From Gammaproteobacteria bacterium (GTDB taxonomy: Bacteria; Pseudomonadota; Gammaproteobacteria; Steroidobacterales; Steroidobacteraceae): a stretch of DNA of 36,094 bases. The number at the start of each line of letters is the position of its first letter. Position 1 is the stretch's first letter. The notes under the pieces were generated by a model. The model ran no database searches and was not told the DNA's origin. It saw only the letters and a list, made by a program, of their open reading frames with translations. Positions 17,558 to 27,870 of this stretch are shown here, piece by piece. The DNA lies in NCBI GenBank assembly GCA_029865465.1, contig JAOUGW010000007.1:1-36094 (forward strand). Reading direction: 5' to 3'. A program made the translations under genes and the position numbers.

Positions 17558-20341
17558 ATGTTGCTGTCCCTCGTAATCCTGATCCCGCTGCTGGGCGCGT
17601 GGCTGCCGGCGGCGCTGTCGCGGGCCCTGGGGGTCGACCCGGCGCGCACGGCTGCCGCCCTGGCGGCTGCATCGCTCGCGCTCGTCCTCAGCCAGGCTCC
17701 GAGCGTGCTCGCCGGCGCGACGCTGGTGAGCGGTTGGTCGTGGATCCCCGAGGCGGGACTCAACGCCACCTTCAGGCTGGACGGTTTCGGGTTGCTGTTT
17801 GCCCTGCTGATCCTGGGCATCGGGCTGCTGGTCATCCTGTATTCCCGCTACTACCTGTCGCCCGAGGAGCCCAAGGAGCGCTTCTACGGGCTGCTGCTGC
17901 TCTTCATGGGCGCGATGCTCGGGGTGGTGCTCGCTGAGAACCTGCTGCTCCTCGTCACGTTCTGGGAACTGACCAGCCTCAGCTCGTTCCTGCTGATCGG
18001 ATTCTGGCGGCACGACGCGGACGCGCGACGCGGCGCCCGCCTCGCGCTCATGGTGACCGGTGCGGGGGGCCTGGCGCTTCTCGCCGGGGTGCTGCTGATC
18101 GGCCACGTCGTGGGCAGCTTCGAGCTGTCGGACGTGCTGGCGTCGGGGCCTGTCATCAAGGCGCACCCCCTGTACGAAACCATGCTCGTGCTGGTGCTGC
18201 TCGGGGCCTTCACCAAGTCGGCGCAGTTCCCGTTCCATTTCTGGCTGCCGCACGCCATGGCGGCACCCACACCAGTCAGCGCCTACCTGCATTCGGCCAC
18301 CATGGTGAAGGCCGGCATCTTCCTGCTCGGGCGGCTGTTTCCCGCGTTCGCGGGGACCGAGACCTGGTTCTACATCGTCAGCGGCGTCGGTCTCACGACG
18401 CAGCTGTTCGCAGCCTACGTCGCGCTGTTCCGCCACGACCTCAAGGGACTGCTGGCCTACTCGACGGTCAGCCACCTCGGCCTGATCACGCTGCTGTTCG
18501 GGTTCGGCACGCCGGCCGGCGCCGTCGCCGCGGTGTTCCACATCATCAATCACGCGGTATTCAAGGCTTCGCTGTTCATGGCGGCCGGGATCGTCGACCA
18601 CGAGACCGGCACACGCGACATGCGGCGGCTGAGCGGGCTCGCACGTTTCATGCCCTGGACCGCTGCACTCGCCACGGTCGCTGCGGGCGCGATGGCGGGC
18701 GTACCCCTGCTGAACGGCTTCCTCAGCAAGGAAATGTTTTTCGCGGAGACGCTGCAGGTGCAGTGGCTGGGCTCGCGCTACTGGGTGCTGCCCGTCGCGG
18801 CGACGCTTGCCAGCGTCTTCACGGTGGCCTATTCCACCCGTTTCGTCCACGACGTGTTCTTCGGCCCACCACCCCAGGGGCTCGCGCGCGTGCCGCACGC
18901 GCCGCCGCGCTGGATGAAGGTACCGGTCGAGATCCTCGTGGGACTCTGCCTGCTGGTTGGGCTCCTGCCGGGCCTGATCGTGGACCCGCTGTTGGGGGCA
19001 GCGGGCGGTGCCGTGTTGCAGGCGCCGCTGCCGGAGTATTCCCTGGCCCTGTGGCACGGGTTCGACCTGCCGGTGCTCATGAGCGTGGTCGCGCTCGTCG
19101 GGGGCGCGAGCATCTATTTCGCGCGACGCTATTACTTCGGCCTGCATGGGTACCGCCAGCAAGGCTATGACGGACGGGCCCTGGTGGAGGGGCTTGTTGC
19201 GCTCGCCGTCGCGGGATCACGGCGACTGGTCGACCGCATCGCCAACGCCTCGCTGCAGCGCTACGTGCTGTTGCTCCTGCTTGCCACGCTCGGCGTCGGG
19301 TTCGTCGGCGCGCGCGGCCTGTCGCTGGCGCCTATCGACGCCACGCCGCCGCCGGACGCGCTCGCCGTCGCACTCACGGCGGCCCTCGTGTTCGCAGCTG
19401 TCGCGGCGACGGCCCTGCACGCGCGGAGGCTGCTCGCGCTCGTGCTGATCGGCGTCGTCGGTCTCGTCGTCTCGCTGGCCTTCGTGCGGTTCTCCGCTCC
19501 GGACCTCGCCCTGACGCAGTTGCTGGTCGAGATCGTCACGGTCCTGCTGCTGCTGCTCGCGCTGTACTTCATGCCGGCGGAGAGCCCACGCGAGTCGTCG
19601 GGGCTGCGGCGTGCGCGTGACGCCGTGGTCGCCATCGCGGCCGGCCTTGGCGCAGGGCTGCTGGCATGGGCCGTGCTGACACGCCCCTTCAGCACGATCG
19701 CCTGGTATTACCTGGAAAATGCAAAACCGCAGGGCGGCGGCTACAACGTGGTCAACGTCATCCTCGTCGACTTCCGCGGGTTCGACACGCTCGGTGAAAT
19801 CACCGTGCTCGGCATCGCCGCCGTGGCGATCGTCGCGCTGCTGCAGGAACTCAAGCTCGATGCACCCCAGCGGGACTGGGACGGCCGTCCGTGGGCGACC
19901 GAGCGCCATCCGCTGATGCTGCGGGTGCTGGCGCGCCCGCTGCTGCCGTTGGCGCTGCTGGTGTCGGTATACCTGTTCCTGCGTGGCCACAACGCCCCGG
20001 GTGGCGGCTTCATCGCCGGCCTCGTCACGGGCACGGCGATCCTGCTGCAGTACGTGGCGTACGGCAGTGACTGGGCCCGGGAACGCCTGCCGTGGAACTA
20101 TTCGACAGCGATTGCGCTCGGCCTGCTGCTCGCCACGGCGACCGGCCTCGCGAGCTGGGCGTTCGGCGCGCCGTTCCTGACGTCGACCTTCGGCTACGTC
20201 CACTGGCCCGTGGTCGGCGAGTTCGAACTCGCGAGCGCCATGATGTTCGACCTCGGCATCTACGTCGTCGTGGTCGGCGTCGTGATGGTGATCGTCGGAC
20301 GACTCGGGGCGCTATCCGGCCCAGCCGCGAGGGGTTCCTGA
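17558..20341 (+). CDS. mrpA: Mrp Na+/H+ antiporter subunit A fused with subunit B
   Basis: 927 aa; NuoL-like N-terminal region, C-terminal MnhB-like domain (LFLRGHNAPGGGFIAGL). Confidence 0.92.
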   Translation: MLLSLVILIPLLGAWLPAALSRALGVDPARTAAALAAASLALVLSQAPSVLAGATLVSGWSWIPEAGLNATFRLDGFGLLFALLILGIGLLVILYSRYYLSPEEPKERFYGLLLLFMGAMLGVVLAENLLLLVTFWELTSLSSFLLIGFWRHDADARRGARLALMVTGAGGLALLAGVLLIGHVVGSFELSDVLASGPVIKAHPLYETMLVLVLLGAFTKSAQFPFHFWLPHAMAAPTPVSAYLHSATMVKAGIFLLGRLFPAFAGTETWFYIVSGVGLTTQLFAAYVALFRHDLKGLLAYSTVSHLGLITLLFGFGTPAGAVAAVFHIINHAVFKASLFMAAGIVDHETGTRDMRRLSGLARFMPWTAALATVAAGAMAGVPLLNGFLSKEMFFAETLQVQWLGSRYWVLPVAATLASVFTVAYSTRFVHDVFFGPPPQGLARVPHAPPRWMKVPVEILVGLCLLVGLLPGLIVDPLLGAAGGAVLQAPLPEYSLALWHGFDLPVLMSVVALVGGASIYFARRYYFGLHGYRQQGYDGRALVEGLVALAVAGSRRLVDRIANASLQRYVLLLLLATLGVGFVGARGLSLAPIDATPPPDALAVALTAALVFAAVAATALHARRLLALVLIGVVGLVVSLAFVRFSAPDLALTQLLVEIVTVLLLLLALYFMPAESPRESSGLRRARDAVVAIAAGLGAGLLAWAVLTRPFSTIAWYYLENAKPQGGGYNVVNVILVDFRGFDTLGEITVLGIAAVAIVALLQELKLDAPQRDWDGRPWATERHPLMLRVLARPLLPLALLVSVYLFLRGHNAPGGGFIAGLVTGTAILLQYVAYGSDWARERLPWNYSTAIALGLLLATATGLASWAFGAPFLTSTFGYVHWPVVGEFELASAMMFDLGIYVVVVGVVMVIVGRLGALSGPAARGS

Positions 20342-20342
20342 C

Positions 20343-20669
20343 ATGGAGGCGCTCTTCGCCATCGCCATCGGCACGCTGACGTCCTGCGCGGTGTACCTGC
20401 TGCTCCGCGCGCGGACCTATCCCGTGCTGCTGGGGCTGACGCTGCTCTCCTATGCGGTGAACCTCTTCCTGTTCGCGTCGGGCCGCCTCGTCATGGCCAG
20501 CGCGCCGCTCACGGACCAGGGCCTCGAGCGTTTTCCGGACCCGATCCCGCAGGCTCTGGTGCTGACGGCAATCGTGATCGGCTTCGGCATGACCGCGCTG
20601 ATGGTCGTCCTGGCATTGCGCGCCATCCATGCCACGGGCGGCGATCACGTCGACGGAGGTGAGCGTTGA
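20343..20669 (+). CDS. mrpC: Mrp antiporter subunit C (NuoK-like)
   Basis: 108 aa, three TM; position and LTLLSYAVNLFLF, PIPQALVLTAIVIGFG motifs. Confidence 0.92.
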   Translation: MEALFAIAIGTLTSCAVYLLLRARTYPVLLGLTLLSYAVNLFLFASGRLVMASAPLTDQGLERFPDPIPQALVLTAIVIGFGMTALMVVLALRAIHATGGDHVDGGER

Positions 20670-22207
20670 ATCACCTGCCGATCGTCCCGATCCTGCTGCC
20701 GCTGATCGCGGGCAGCGTGCTGCTGCTGTCGACGAAATGGTCTCCGAACGCGCGTCATGCATTCAGCCTCGCCGCGGTCGTCGGCCAGCTGGCGGCCGCG
20801 AGCATGCTGTTCGTTACGGTCAGGGAGGGCCCGGTGCTGGTGTACGCGCTTGGGGGCTGGGCCCCGCCGTTCGGCATCGTGCTGGTCGTGGACCGGCTGG
20901 CCGCGGCGCTGCTCGTGCTGGCGGGAATAGTCGCCTGTGCGAGCCTGCTGTACGCCGTCGCCCGCGATACGGAGACGTCGGCTCAGCGATTCCTCGCGTT
21001 GTTCCAGTTCCAGTTGCTCGGCATCCAGGGCGCGTTCCTGACCGGCGACCTGTTCAATCTCTTCGTGTTCTTCGAGGTGCTGCTGATCGCGTCGTACGCG
21101 CTGCTGTTGCACGGCCTGACGGCTGATCGGGTCAAGGCAGCGCTGCACGTGGTGGTGCTCAACCTGATCGGGTCCGCGCTCTTCCTGCTGGGCGTTGCGC
21201 TGATTTACGGCGTGGCCGGCACGCTGAACTTCGCGGACCTCGCCCGGGCCATCCCGGCGCTGACGAGCGCCGACGCGCCACTCGCGCGGACTGGCGCGCT
21301 GTTGCTGCTCGTCGTGTTCGCGCTGAAGTCCGCGCTGTTGCCGCTGGGCTTCTGGTTGCCGCGTGCTTACGGTGCGGCCGCGGCTGCGGTCGCCGCGCTC
21401 TTCGCCGTGCTGACGAAAGTCGGCGTGTATGCGGTGCTCAGGGTCTACCCACTGGCGTTCGGTCCGCAGGCAGGCGAGCTGGCCAACGTCGCCGAGGCAT
21501 GGCTACTGCCGCTCGCGCTGGCGACATTGGCCTTCGGTGCGCTGGGCGTCCTTGCCGCCCGGTCGCTGCGGATCGCCGCGGGGTGGGTCGTGGTGTACTC
21601 CGTCGGCTCGCTGCTGGTGGCCGTCGCGCTGTTTACCGAAGGTGGCTACGCCGCTGCGATCTACTACCTGGTGCACTCGACGCTCGCGAGCGCGGCGCTG
21701 TTCCTGGTCGTCGACCTGGTCGCTGGCGACCGCACGTCGGCCGGGGATCGGCTCGACACCGCCGACGCAATGCCGCACGGCGCGCTGCTCGGGTCGTTCT
21801 TCTTCATCACGGCCGCGGCCGTGGCGGGCCTGCCGCCGCTGTCCGGCTTCGTCGGCAAGGTTCTCATCCTCGACGCGTCGAGCGGTCACCCGGCCGCCGC
21901 GCTGATCTGGAGCTCGCTGCTAGGCGCCGCACTCGTCGTCATCGTTGCACTCTCCCGCGCCGGCAGCGCCGTCTTCTGGCGCACCCTGTCACCGTCTGGC
22001 GGTGCGCGGGCACCCCGCCCGAGCCTGGCCGCACTGGCCGCTCCCGCGGCGATCCTCGGCTGCATCGCCGCTCTCGTCGCCTGGGGCGGAAGCGCGACGG
22101 CATTTGCACAGGCGGTGGGGCGCGACCTCGCGAAGCCAGCCGTGTATGTCGACGCGGTTCTCGGTGGCGGCCACGCGCAGCCCGATGATCGCCGGAGGCT
22201 GCGATGA
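20666..22207 (+). CDS. mrpD: Mrp antiporter subunit D (NuoM/N-like)
   Basis: 513 aa from TTG; FLTGDLFNLFVFFEVLLIASYALL and PPLSGFVGK motifs; overlaps the mrpC stop. Confidence 0.92.
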   Translation: MNHLPIVPILLPLIAGSVLLLSTKWSPNARHAFSLAAVVGQLAAASMLFVTVREGPVLVYALGGWAPPFGIVLVVDRLAAALLVLAGIVACASLLYAVARDTETSAQRFLALFQFQLLGIQGAFLTGDLFNLFVFFEVLLIASYALLLHGLTADRVKAALHVVVLNLIGSALFLLGVALIYGVAGTLNFADLARAIPALTSADAPLARTGALLLLVVFALKSALLPLGFWLPRAYGAAAAAVAALFAVLTKVGVYAVLRVYPLAFGPQAGELANVAEAWLLPLALATLAFGALGVLAARSLRIAAGWVVVYSVGSLLVAVALFTEGGYAAAIYYLVHSTLASAALFLVVDLVAGDRTSAGDRLDTADAMPHGALLGSFFFITAAAVAGLPPLSGFVGKVLILDASSGHPAAALIWSSLLGAALVVIVALSRAGSAVFWRTLSPSGGARAPRPSLAALAAPAAILGCIAALVAWGGSATAFAQAVGRDLAKPAVYVDAVLGGGHAQPDDRRRLR

Positions 22208-22710
22208 ACGCAGCGCGACGCTGGCTGCCCCACCCGCTGCTGAGCGCGGTCCTGCTCGTCGCCTGGCTCTGGCTCAACAACAGCATCCACCCCAGTCACG
22301 TCTTGCTCGGTTCGTTGCTGTCGGTCGCGATTCCGTACTTCACGCGGCATTTCTGGCCCGAGCCGATCGCGGTCGACCGGCCGCTGCGGGTCATCCAGTA
22401 CGTCGCCGTCGTCTGCTACGACGTCGTGCTCGCGAACCTGCAGCTGGCCGTGCTGATCCTCGGCCCCGTATCGCGATTGCGCCCCACGTTCGTGCGGGTG
22501 CCGCTCGACCTCCGCACGGACTTTGCGATCACCGTGCTTGCCTCGACGGTCACGCTCACGCCCGGCACGGTCTCTGTCGACGTCGAGGGCGATCCTGTCG
22601 CCGGCCGCCGGCTCGTGGTGCACGTGCTGCGCTGCGTCGATGCGGAAGAAATGGTGCGGGCGATCAAGGACCGGTACGAGGGCCGCCTGCAGGAGATACT
22701 GGAATGCTGA
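22204..22710 (+). CDS. mrpE: Mrp antiporter subunit E
   Basis: 168 aa; LASTVTLTPGTVSVDVEGD motif; ATGA overlap with mrpD. Confidence 0.9.
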   Translation: MNAARRWLPHPLLSAVLLVAWLWLNNSIHPSHVLLGSLLSVAIPYFTRHFWPEPIAVDRPLRVIQYVAVVCYDVVLANLQLAVLILGPVSRLRPTFVRVPLDLRTDFAITVLASTVTLTPGTVSVDVEGDPVAGRRLVVHVLRCVDAEEMVRAIKDRYEGRLQEILEC

Positions 22711-22973
22711 ATCACGCAATCGACATCGCCTTCGGCCTGCTCGGCCTTTCGGTCGTGTTCACGCTGGTGCGCCTGGTTCTCGGGCCCGACATCCTCGACC
22801 GCGTGCTCGCCCTCGACACGCTCTATGTCAACAGCGCGGCCATGCTGGTGATCTACGGGCTCGAGCTGGGCACCGGTCGCTACTACGAAGCCGCGCTGCT
22901 GATCGCGATGCTCGGCTTCGTCACGACCGTCGTGCTGTGCAAGTACATCACGCGCGGCGACGTCATCGAATAG
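22704..22973 (+). CDS. mrpF: Mrp antiporter subunit F
   Basis: 89 aa; RLVLGPDILDRVLALDTL motif; overlaps the mrpE stop. Confidence 0.9.
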   Translation: MLNHAIDIAFGLLGLSVVFTLVRLVLGPDILDRVLALDTLYVNSAAMLVIYGLELGTGRYYEAALLIAMLGFVTTVVLCKYITRGDVIE

Positions 22974-22981
22974 GAGGCTTC

Positions 22982-23326
22982 GTGTCGACGATTCCCTGGC
23001 TGGAAGCAATCGTGGCGGCGCTGGTCGTGATCGGCGCCGGGTTCACGCTCATCGGCTCGCTCGGCCTCATGCGCATGCCGGATTTCTTCACGCGCCTGCA
23101 CGGCCCGTCGAAGGCCACGACCATCGGCATCGGCAGCCTGCTGGTCGCTTCGGCGCTGTACCTGAGTACGCTGGGCGGCGGGCTGTCAGTGCACGAGTTC
23201 CTGATTTCCCTGTTCATCGCGATCACGTCGCCGGTGGGCTCGCATCTGCTCGCCAAGGCGGCGCGGCACCGGCGGCTGCCGGGATCCGAGGGCTGGGTCG
23301 AACCCGATCAGGCCCGGAACAGGTAA
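22982..23326 (+). CDS. mrpG: Mrp antiporter subunit G
   Basis: 114 aa from GTG; GSLGLMRMPDFFTRLHGPSKATTIG motif. Confidence 0.92.
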   Translation: MSTIPWLEAIVAALVVIGAGFTLIGSLGLMRMPDFFTRLHGPSKATTIGIGSLLVASALYLSTLGGGLSVHEFLISLFIAITSPVGSHLLAKAARHRRLPGSEGWVEPDQARNR

Positions 23327-24228
23327 TCGAGCAGGATGCCGCCGAACACGGCGAGGCCGAACAGGTTGTTGTTCAGGAAAGCGCGGAAGCAGTCCGCCGG
23401 GTCGCGCCGGCGGATCAGGTATTGCTGGTGCAGGGAGCTGGCCGCCGCGATGGCGAGACCCAGCCAGTACCAGCGACCGAGCTGCGCGAGGTAACCCGCG
23501 AGCGCGAGCAGGACCAGCGTGCCGGCCTGCAGCAGTGCGACGATCCCGCGATCCGCGCGGCCGAACAGGATCGCCGACGAACGGATGCCGATCACCAGGT
23601 CGTCCTCGCGATCGACCATCGCGTAGATCGTGTCGTACGCCGTGGTCCACAGCACGCCCGCCACGAACAGCACCCACGCGACCAGCGGCAACTCGCCGGT
23701 CTGCGCCGCGAAAGCCATCGGCACCGACCACGAGAAGGCGAGGCCCAGGTACGCCTGCGGCAGCGCGAAAAACCGCTTCAGGAACGGGTAGGTCACGGCC
23801 AGCACGCCGCCGATCAGCGCCAGCACCTGCGTCGGGCGATTGAGCGGGATCAGCAGCGCGAGCGCGATCAGTCCCAGCACGGCGAACACGGCCAGTGCCT
23901 CGGCCGGCGACACCACGCCGCGTGCCAGCGGGCGGCTCGCGGTGCGGCGCACGTGCGGATCGAACTCACGGTCCGCGAAGTCGTTGATCACGCAACCGGC
24001 GGCGCGCATCACGAAGGTGCCGAGCAGGAAGATGACGAAGATCTGCTCGTCCGGGTGGCCGTCCGCCGAGATCCAGAGCGCCCACAGCGCGGGCCACAGC
24101 AGCAGCCAGATGCCGATGGGACGGTCGAGCCGCATCAGGCGCGCGTATTCGACGAGCCGGCCGCGCATCCGGGCGAAGCTGCCGACCGGCGCACCGGCGG
24201 ATTTCTCGTGATCGGTCAGGTGGCTCAT
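23308..24228 (-). CDS. ubiA: 4-hydroxybenzoate polyprenyltransferase
   Basis: 306 aa; CVINDFADREFDPHVRRTASRPLA and AYDTIYAMVDREDD motifs. Confidence 0.93.
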   Translation of the reverse strand: MSHLTDHEKSAGAPVGSFARMRGRLVEYARLMRLDRPIGIWLLLWPALWALWISADGHPDEQIFVIFLLGTFVMRAAGCVINDFADREFDPHVRRTASRPLARGVVSPAEALAVFAVLGLIALALLIPLNRPTQVLALIGGVLAVTYPFLKRFFALPQAYLGLAFSWSVPMAFAAQTGELPLVAWVLFVAGVLWTTAYDTIYAMVDREDDLVIGIRSSAILFGRADRGIVALLQAGTLVLLALAGYLAQLGRWYWLGLAIAAASSLHQQYLIRRRDPADCFRAFLNNNLFGLAVFGGILLDYLFRA

Positions 24229-24239
24229 CGTGGCGATCT

Positions 24240-26324
24240 TCAGGCGTTGCGGAATCGCTCGCCGGCGCCGACCCAGCGGCCGACGAGGCCCGCTATGTTG
24301 GCCTGCGGACCGCCGAGCATCAATGCCGACGCGCGCTGGACGTCCGGCAGCAGGTCCGCGTCGCGGATCAGGTCCGCGACCCGCAGTTGCATCAGGCCCG
24401 TCTGCCGCGTGCCCAGCAGCTCGCCCGGACCGCGCAGTTCGAGGTCCCGGCGCGCCACTTCGAAGCCGTCGTTCGTTTCGCGCAGGACCGCCAGCCGCTC
24501 ACGCGCAATGGGCGACAACGGACCCTGGTAGAGCAGCACGCACGTGCTCTCGACCGAGCCGCGGCCCACGCGGCCGCGCAACTGGTGCAGCTGGGCGAGC
24601 CCCATGCGCTCGGCATTCTCGATCACCATCAGGCTCGCGTTGGCCACGTCCACGCCCACCTCGATCACCGTCGTCGCGACCAGCAGGTCGAGCTTGCCCT
24701 GCTTGAAAGAGGTCATGACCGCGTCCTTCTGCTTGCCAGCCATCCGCCCGTGAATCAGGCCGACGCGCACGCCCGGCAGCGCCGCGGCCAGTTGCGCCGC
24801 GGTCTTCTCCGCGGCCTCGTAGCGCACGAGGTCGGATTCGTCGATCAGCGGGCACACCCAGTACGCCTGGCGGCCGGAGCGGCAGGCCGTGTCGATGCGC
24901 TCGACGATGTCGCTGCGCCGCGTGTCGGGCAGCACTACCGTCTTGATCGGCGTGCGTCCCGGCGGCAGCTCGTCGATGATCGAGACGTCGAGGTCCGCAT
25001 ACGCTGTCATGGCCAGCGTGCGCGGAATCGGCGTCGCGGTCATCACCAGCTGGTGCGGAAACCGGCCTTCGTGCTGTCCTTTCTCGCGCAGCTGCAGGCG
25101 CTGGTGCACGCCGAAGCGGTGCTGCTCGTCGACGATGGCCAGCACCAGGCGCTGGAACGCGATGCCTTCCTGGAACAGTGCGTGCGTGCCGACGGCGACC
25201 TGGATCGAGCCCGATGCCAGGTCGGCTTCGAGCGCTGCGCGCGCTCTGCCGGCCTGCCGGCCGGTCAGCAGCGCGACTCGAATGCCGAGCGGTTCCAGCC
25301 ACGTGTTGAAGTTGCGTGCGTGCTGCTCTGCCAGCAGTTCCGTCGGCGCCATCACGGCGGCCTGTGCGTCGTGCTCGACTGCGCGCACCGCGGCCAGCGC
25401 AGCGACGACCGTCTTGCCCGAGCCGACGTCGCCCTGCACCAGGCGCATCATCGGATGCGGGCGCCGCAGGTCCCGCTCGATCTCGGCCCACACGCGCGAC
25501 TGGGCGCCCGTGAGCCGAAAAGGCAGGTTCGCGAGGCAACGCTCGGCCAGGTCGTTCCTGCGCGGCAATGGCCACGCGGCGTCCTTGTCGGTCTCCTGCC
25601 GCAGCAGTCGCAGGCTCAGCTGATGGGCCAGCAGTTCCTCGAACGCGAGCCGTCGCTGCGCCGGATGCCGGCCCTCCTCGAGCTCGGCGACGTTCGCGTC
25701 GGGGGGCGGGCGGTGCACGTAACGCAGCGCCACGTCGAGCGGCGGCAGGTCGAACGCATCGAGCACGCCGGGCGGCACGTAGTCCTGGATCGCGCCTCGC
25801 GACAGCATCGCCAGTGCCGTGTCGGTGAGCGCGCGCAGGCGTCCCTGCTGCACGCCTTCCGTCGTCGGATAGATCGGCGTCAGGCAGTCGGGCGGCGAGC
25901 CGCTCGCATCGGCGAGCACGCGCCGGTATTCCGGATGCACGATTTCGAGTCCGCCGGGACCGAGGCGCGCTTCACCGAAGCAGCGCAGGCGCTGTCCGCG
26001 CACGAGTTGCGCCTGCTGCGCACCCGAGAAGTGGAAGAAGCGCAGCGTGACGAAGCCCGTGCCGTCGGCGATGCGCACGAGCAGCGTGCGGCGCCGCCGG
26101 AACACGACTTCTGCCAGCTGGACTTCGCCTTCGATGACGGCGCGGTCGCCGTTGCGCAGCGTGCCGATCGGCACGACGCGCGTGCGGTCCTCATAGCGCA
26201 GCGGCAGGTGAAAGAGCACGTCCTGCACCGTATGCAAGCCGAGCTTCGCCAGCAGTTCGGCGAGCGCCGGCCCGACGCCGCGCAGTGCCGTGACCGGACG
26301 TTCGGCGAGCGTGGCGCCGCTCAT
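24240..26324 (-). CDS. recG: ATP-dependent DNA helicase RecG
   Basis: 694 aa; GDVGSGKTVVAALAA, DEQHRFGV, TATPIPRTLA and GRVGRG motifs. Confidence 0.96.
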   Translation of the reverse strand: MSGATLAERPVTALRGVGPALAELLAKLGLHTVQDVLFHLPLRYEDRTRVVPIGTLRNGDRAVIEGEVQLAEVVFRRRRTLLVRIADGTGFVTLRFFHFSGAQQAQLVRGQRLRCFGEARLGPGGLEIVHPEYRRVLADASGSPPDCLTPIYPTTEGVQQGRLRALTDTALAMLSRGAIQDYVPPGVLDAFDLPPLDVALRYVHRPPPDANVAELEEGRHPAQRRLAFEELLAHQLSLRLLRQETDKDAAWPLPRRNDLAERCLANLPFRLTGAQSRVWAEIERDLRRPHPMMRLVQGDVGSGKTVVAALAAVRAVEHDAQAAVMAPTELLAEQHARNFNTWLEPLGIRVALLTGRQAGRARAALEADLASGSIQVAVGTHALFQEGIAFQRLVLAIVDEQHRFGVHQRLQLREKGQHEGRFPHQLVMTATPIPRTLAMTAYADLDVSIIDELPPGRTPIKTVVLPDTRRSDIVERIDTACRSGRQAYWVCPLIDESDLVRYEAAEKTAAQLAAALPGVRVGLIHGRMAGKQKDAVMTSFKQGKLDLLVATTVIEVGVDVANASLMVIENAERMGLAQLHQLRGRVGRGSVESTCVLLYQGPLSPIARERLAVLRETNDGFEVARRDLELRGPGELLGTRQTGLMQLRVADLIRDADLLPDVQRASALMLGGPQANIAGLVGRWVGAGERFRNA

Positions 26325-26334
26325 CGACTCGGGC

Positions 26335-26715
26335 TCAGAGGACGAGGATGCCGTCCACCTCGACGGTCGCGCCCCGTGGCAACGCGGCCACGCCGACGGC
26401 GGCACGCGCCGGGTAAGGCGCCTCGAAGTACTCGGCCATCACCCTGTTGACCGTCTGGAAGTTGCCCATGTCGGTCAGGTAGACGTTGAGCTTCACGGCC
26501 GAGGACAGGTCGCCGCCCGCGGCACGCGCCACGGCGCGCAGGTTCTCGAAGACGCGCCGCACCTGTGCCTCGACGTCGCCCGTCACGAGTTCGCCCGTCT
26601 GCGGATCGAGCGGGATCTGGCCTGACAGGTACACGGTCTTACCGGCCTTGATGGCCTGCGAATAGGTGCCGATGGCCTGCGGCGCCAGCTGGGTCGCGAC
26701 GGGAGTGAAGGACAC
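26335..26715 (-). CDS. ridA: RidA/YjgF-family enamine/imine deaminase
   Basis: 126 aa from [30 protein letters not shown] and [21 protein letters not shown] motifs. Confidence 0.9.
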   Translation of the reverse strand: MSFTPVATQLAPQAIGTYSQAIKAGKTVYLSGQIPLDPQTGELVTGDVEAQVRRVFENLRAVARAAGGDLSSAVKLNVYLTDMGNFQTVNRVMAEYFEAPYPARAAVGVAALPRGATVEVDGILVL

Positions 26716-26810
26716 GGGACGGCTCCAGGGTGCGTGGTCGATGCGCAGAGGGTAGTGGACTGCCCGGTGCGTGAACAGCTTCGGGGCCCGCTGCGCCAGC
26801 TGCCCGCGTG

Positions 26811-27146
26811 TCAGGGCGTGAACGTCGCCGTGCGCGTGAGGAAGGTGTAGTCCCCCTCGATCGCCATCAGGCCGATCAGCACCAGCAGGCACAGCGGTGG
26901 CACCAGGATCGCGAGCTTCAGCGCCAGCCGTTCCCACTTCATGTGCATGAAGATGCTGACGATCAGGCCGGCCTTGAGGAACATGAACACGAGGATCAGC
27001 GACCAGCGCAGCAGCCCTTGCACGTGGAAATAGTCGACCATGTAGGAGAACGCGCTGAGCACGAACAGCAGCAGCCAGATCCAGAGATAGACGCTGATCG
27101 GGTGCTGGGTGGTTCCTGCGTGGGCGGTATCGGCGTGGGTGGACAT
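26811..27146 (-). CDS. Cytochrome c oxidase subunit IV-like protein
   Basis: 111 aa, three [17 protein letters not shown] motif; last gene of the oxidase cluster. Confidence 0.8.
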   Translation of the reverse strand: MSTHADTAHAGTTQHPISVYLWIWLLLFVLSAFSYMVDYFHVQGLLRWSLILVFMFLKAGLIVSIFMHMKWERLALKLAILVPPLCLLVLIGLMAIEGDYTFLTRTATFTP

Positions 27147-27154
27147 GGCTGCTC

Positions 27155-27850
27155 CTACCAGAGATAGAAGAACGCGAAGATGAAGACCCAGACGAGGTCG
27201 ACGAAGTGCCAGTACAGGCCGGCGATCTCGACGACCTCGTAGTTGCCCGCGCGTTCGTAATCGCCGCGCCAGACCCTGAGGGCCACGACGACGAGGTAGA
27301 TGACCCCGGCCGAGACGTGCAGTCCGTGGAAACCGGTGATCATGAAGAATGAAGCGCCGAACTGGGCCGCGCCGAGCGGATTGCCCCACGGGCGGATGCC
27401 CTCTTCCAGGATCAGCTTGGTCCACTCGAAGGCCTGCATGCCGACGAACGTCGCGCCGAAGCCCGCGGTGATCAGCATCAGTGCGGTGGTGCGGGCGCGG
27501 TTGCGGCGGTAGCCGTAGTTGACCGCCATGGCCATCGTGCCGCTGCTGCTGATCAGGATGAACGTCATGATCGCGATCAGGATCAGCGGTATGGGCTGGC
27601 CGCCGAGACTCAGCGCGAAGACCTCGCTCGGGTTCGGCCAGGGCACGGTCGTCGACATCCGCACGTGCATGTACGAGGTCAGGAAGCACGAGAAGATGAA
27701 GGTGTCGCTGAGCAGGAAGATCCACATCATCGCCTTGCCCCAGTGCACCGGGAAGGCCTGCTTGTCCGACGAGAAGTCCGTGACGACGCCGGGCAGTCCC
27801 TCGACGACGCCGGCCGGCGCGATGTGTCCCGACATGGTTTCGACTGCCAT
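27155..27850 (-). CDS. Heme-copper oxidase subunit III (second tandem copy)
   Basis: 231 aa; [10 protein letters not shown] and [20 protein letters not shown] motifs. Confidence 0.9.
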   Translation of the reverse strand: MAVETMSGHIAPAGVVEGLPGVVTDFSSDKQAFPVHWGKAMMWIFLLSDTFIFSCFLTSYMHVRMSTTVPWPNPSEVFALSLGGQPIPLILIAIMTFILISSSGTMAMAVNYGYRRNRARTTALMLITAGFGATFVGMQAFEWTKLILEEGIRPWGNPLGAAQFGASFFMITGFHGLHVSAGVIYLVVVALRVWRGDYERAGNYEVVEIAGLYWHFVDLVWVFIFAFFYLW

Positions 27851-27870
27851 AGGCGTACGTATCCCCCGGG

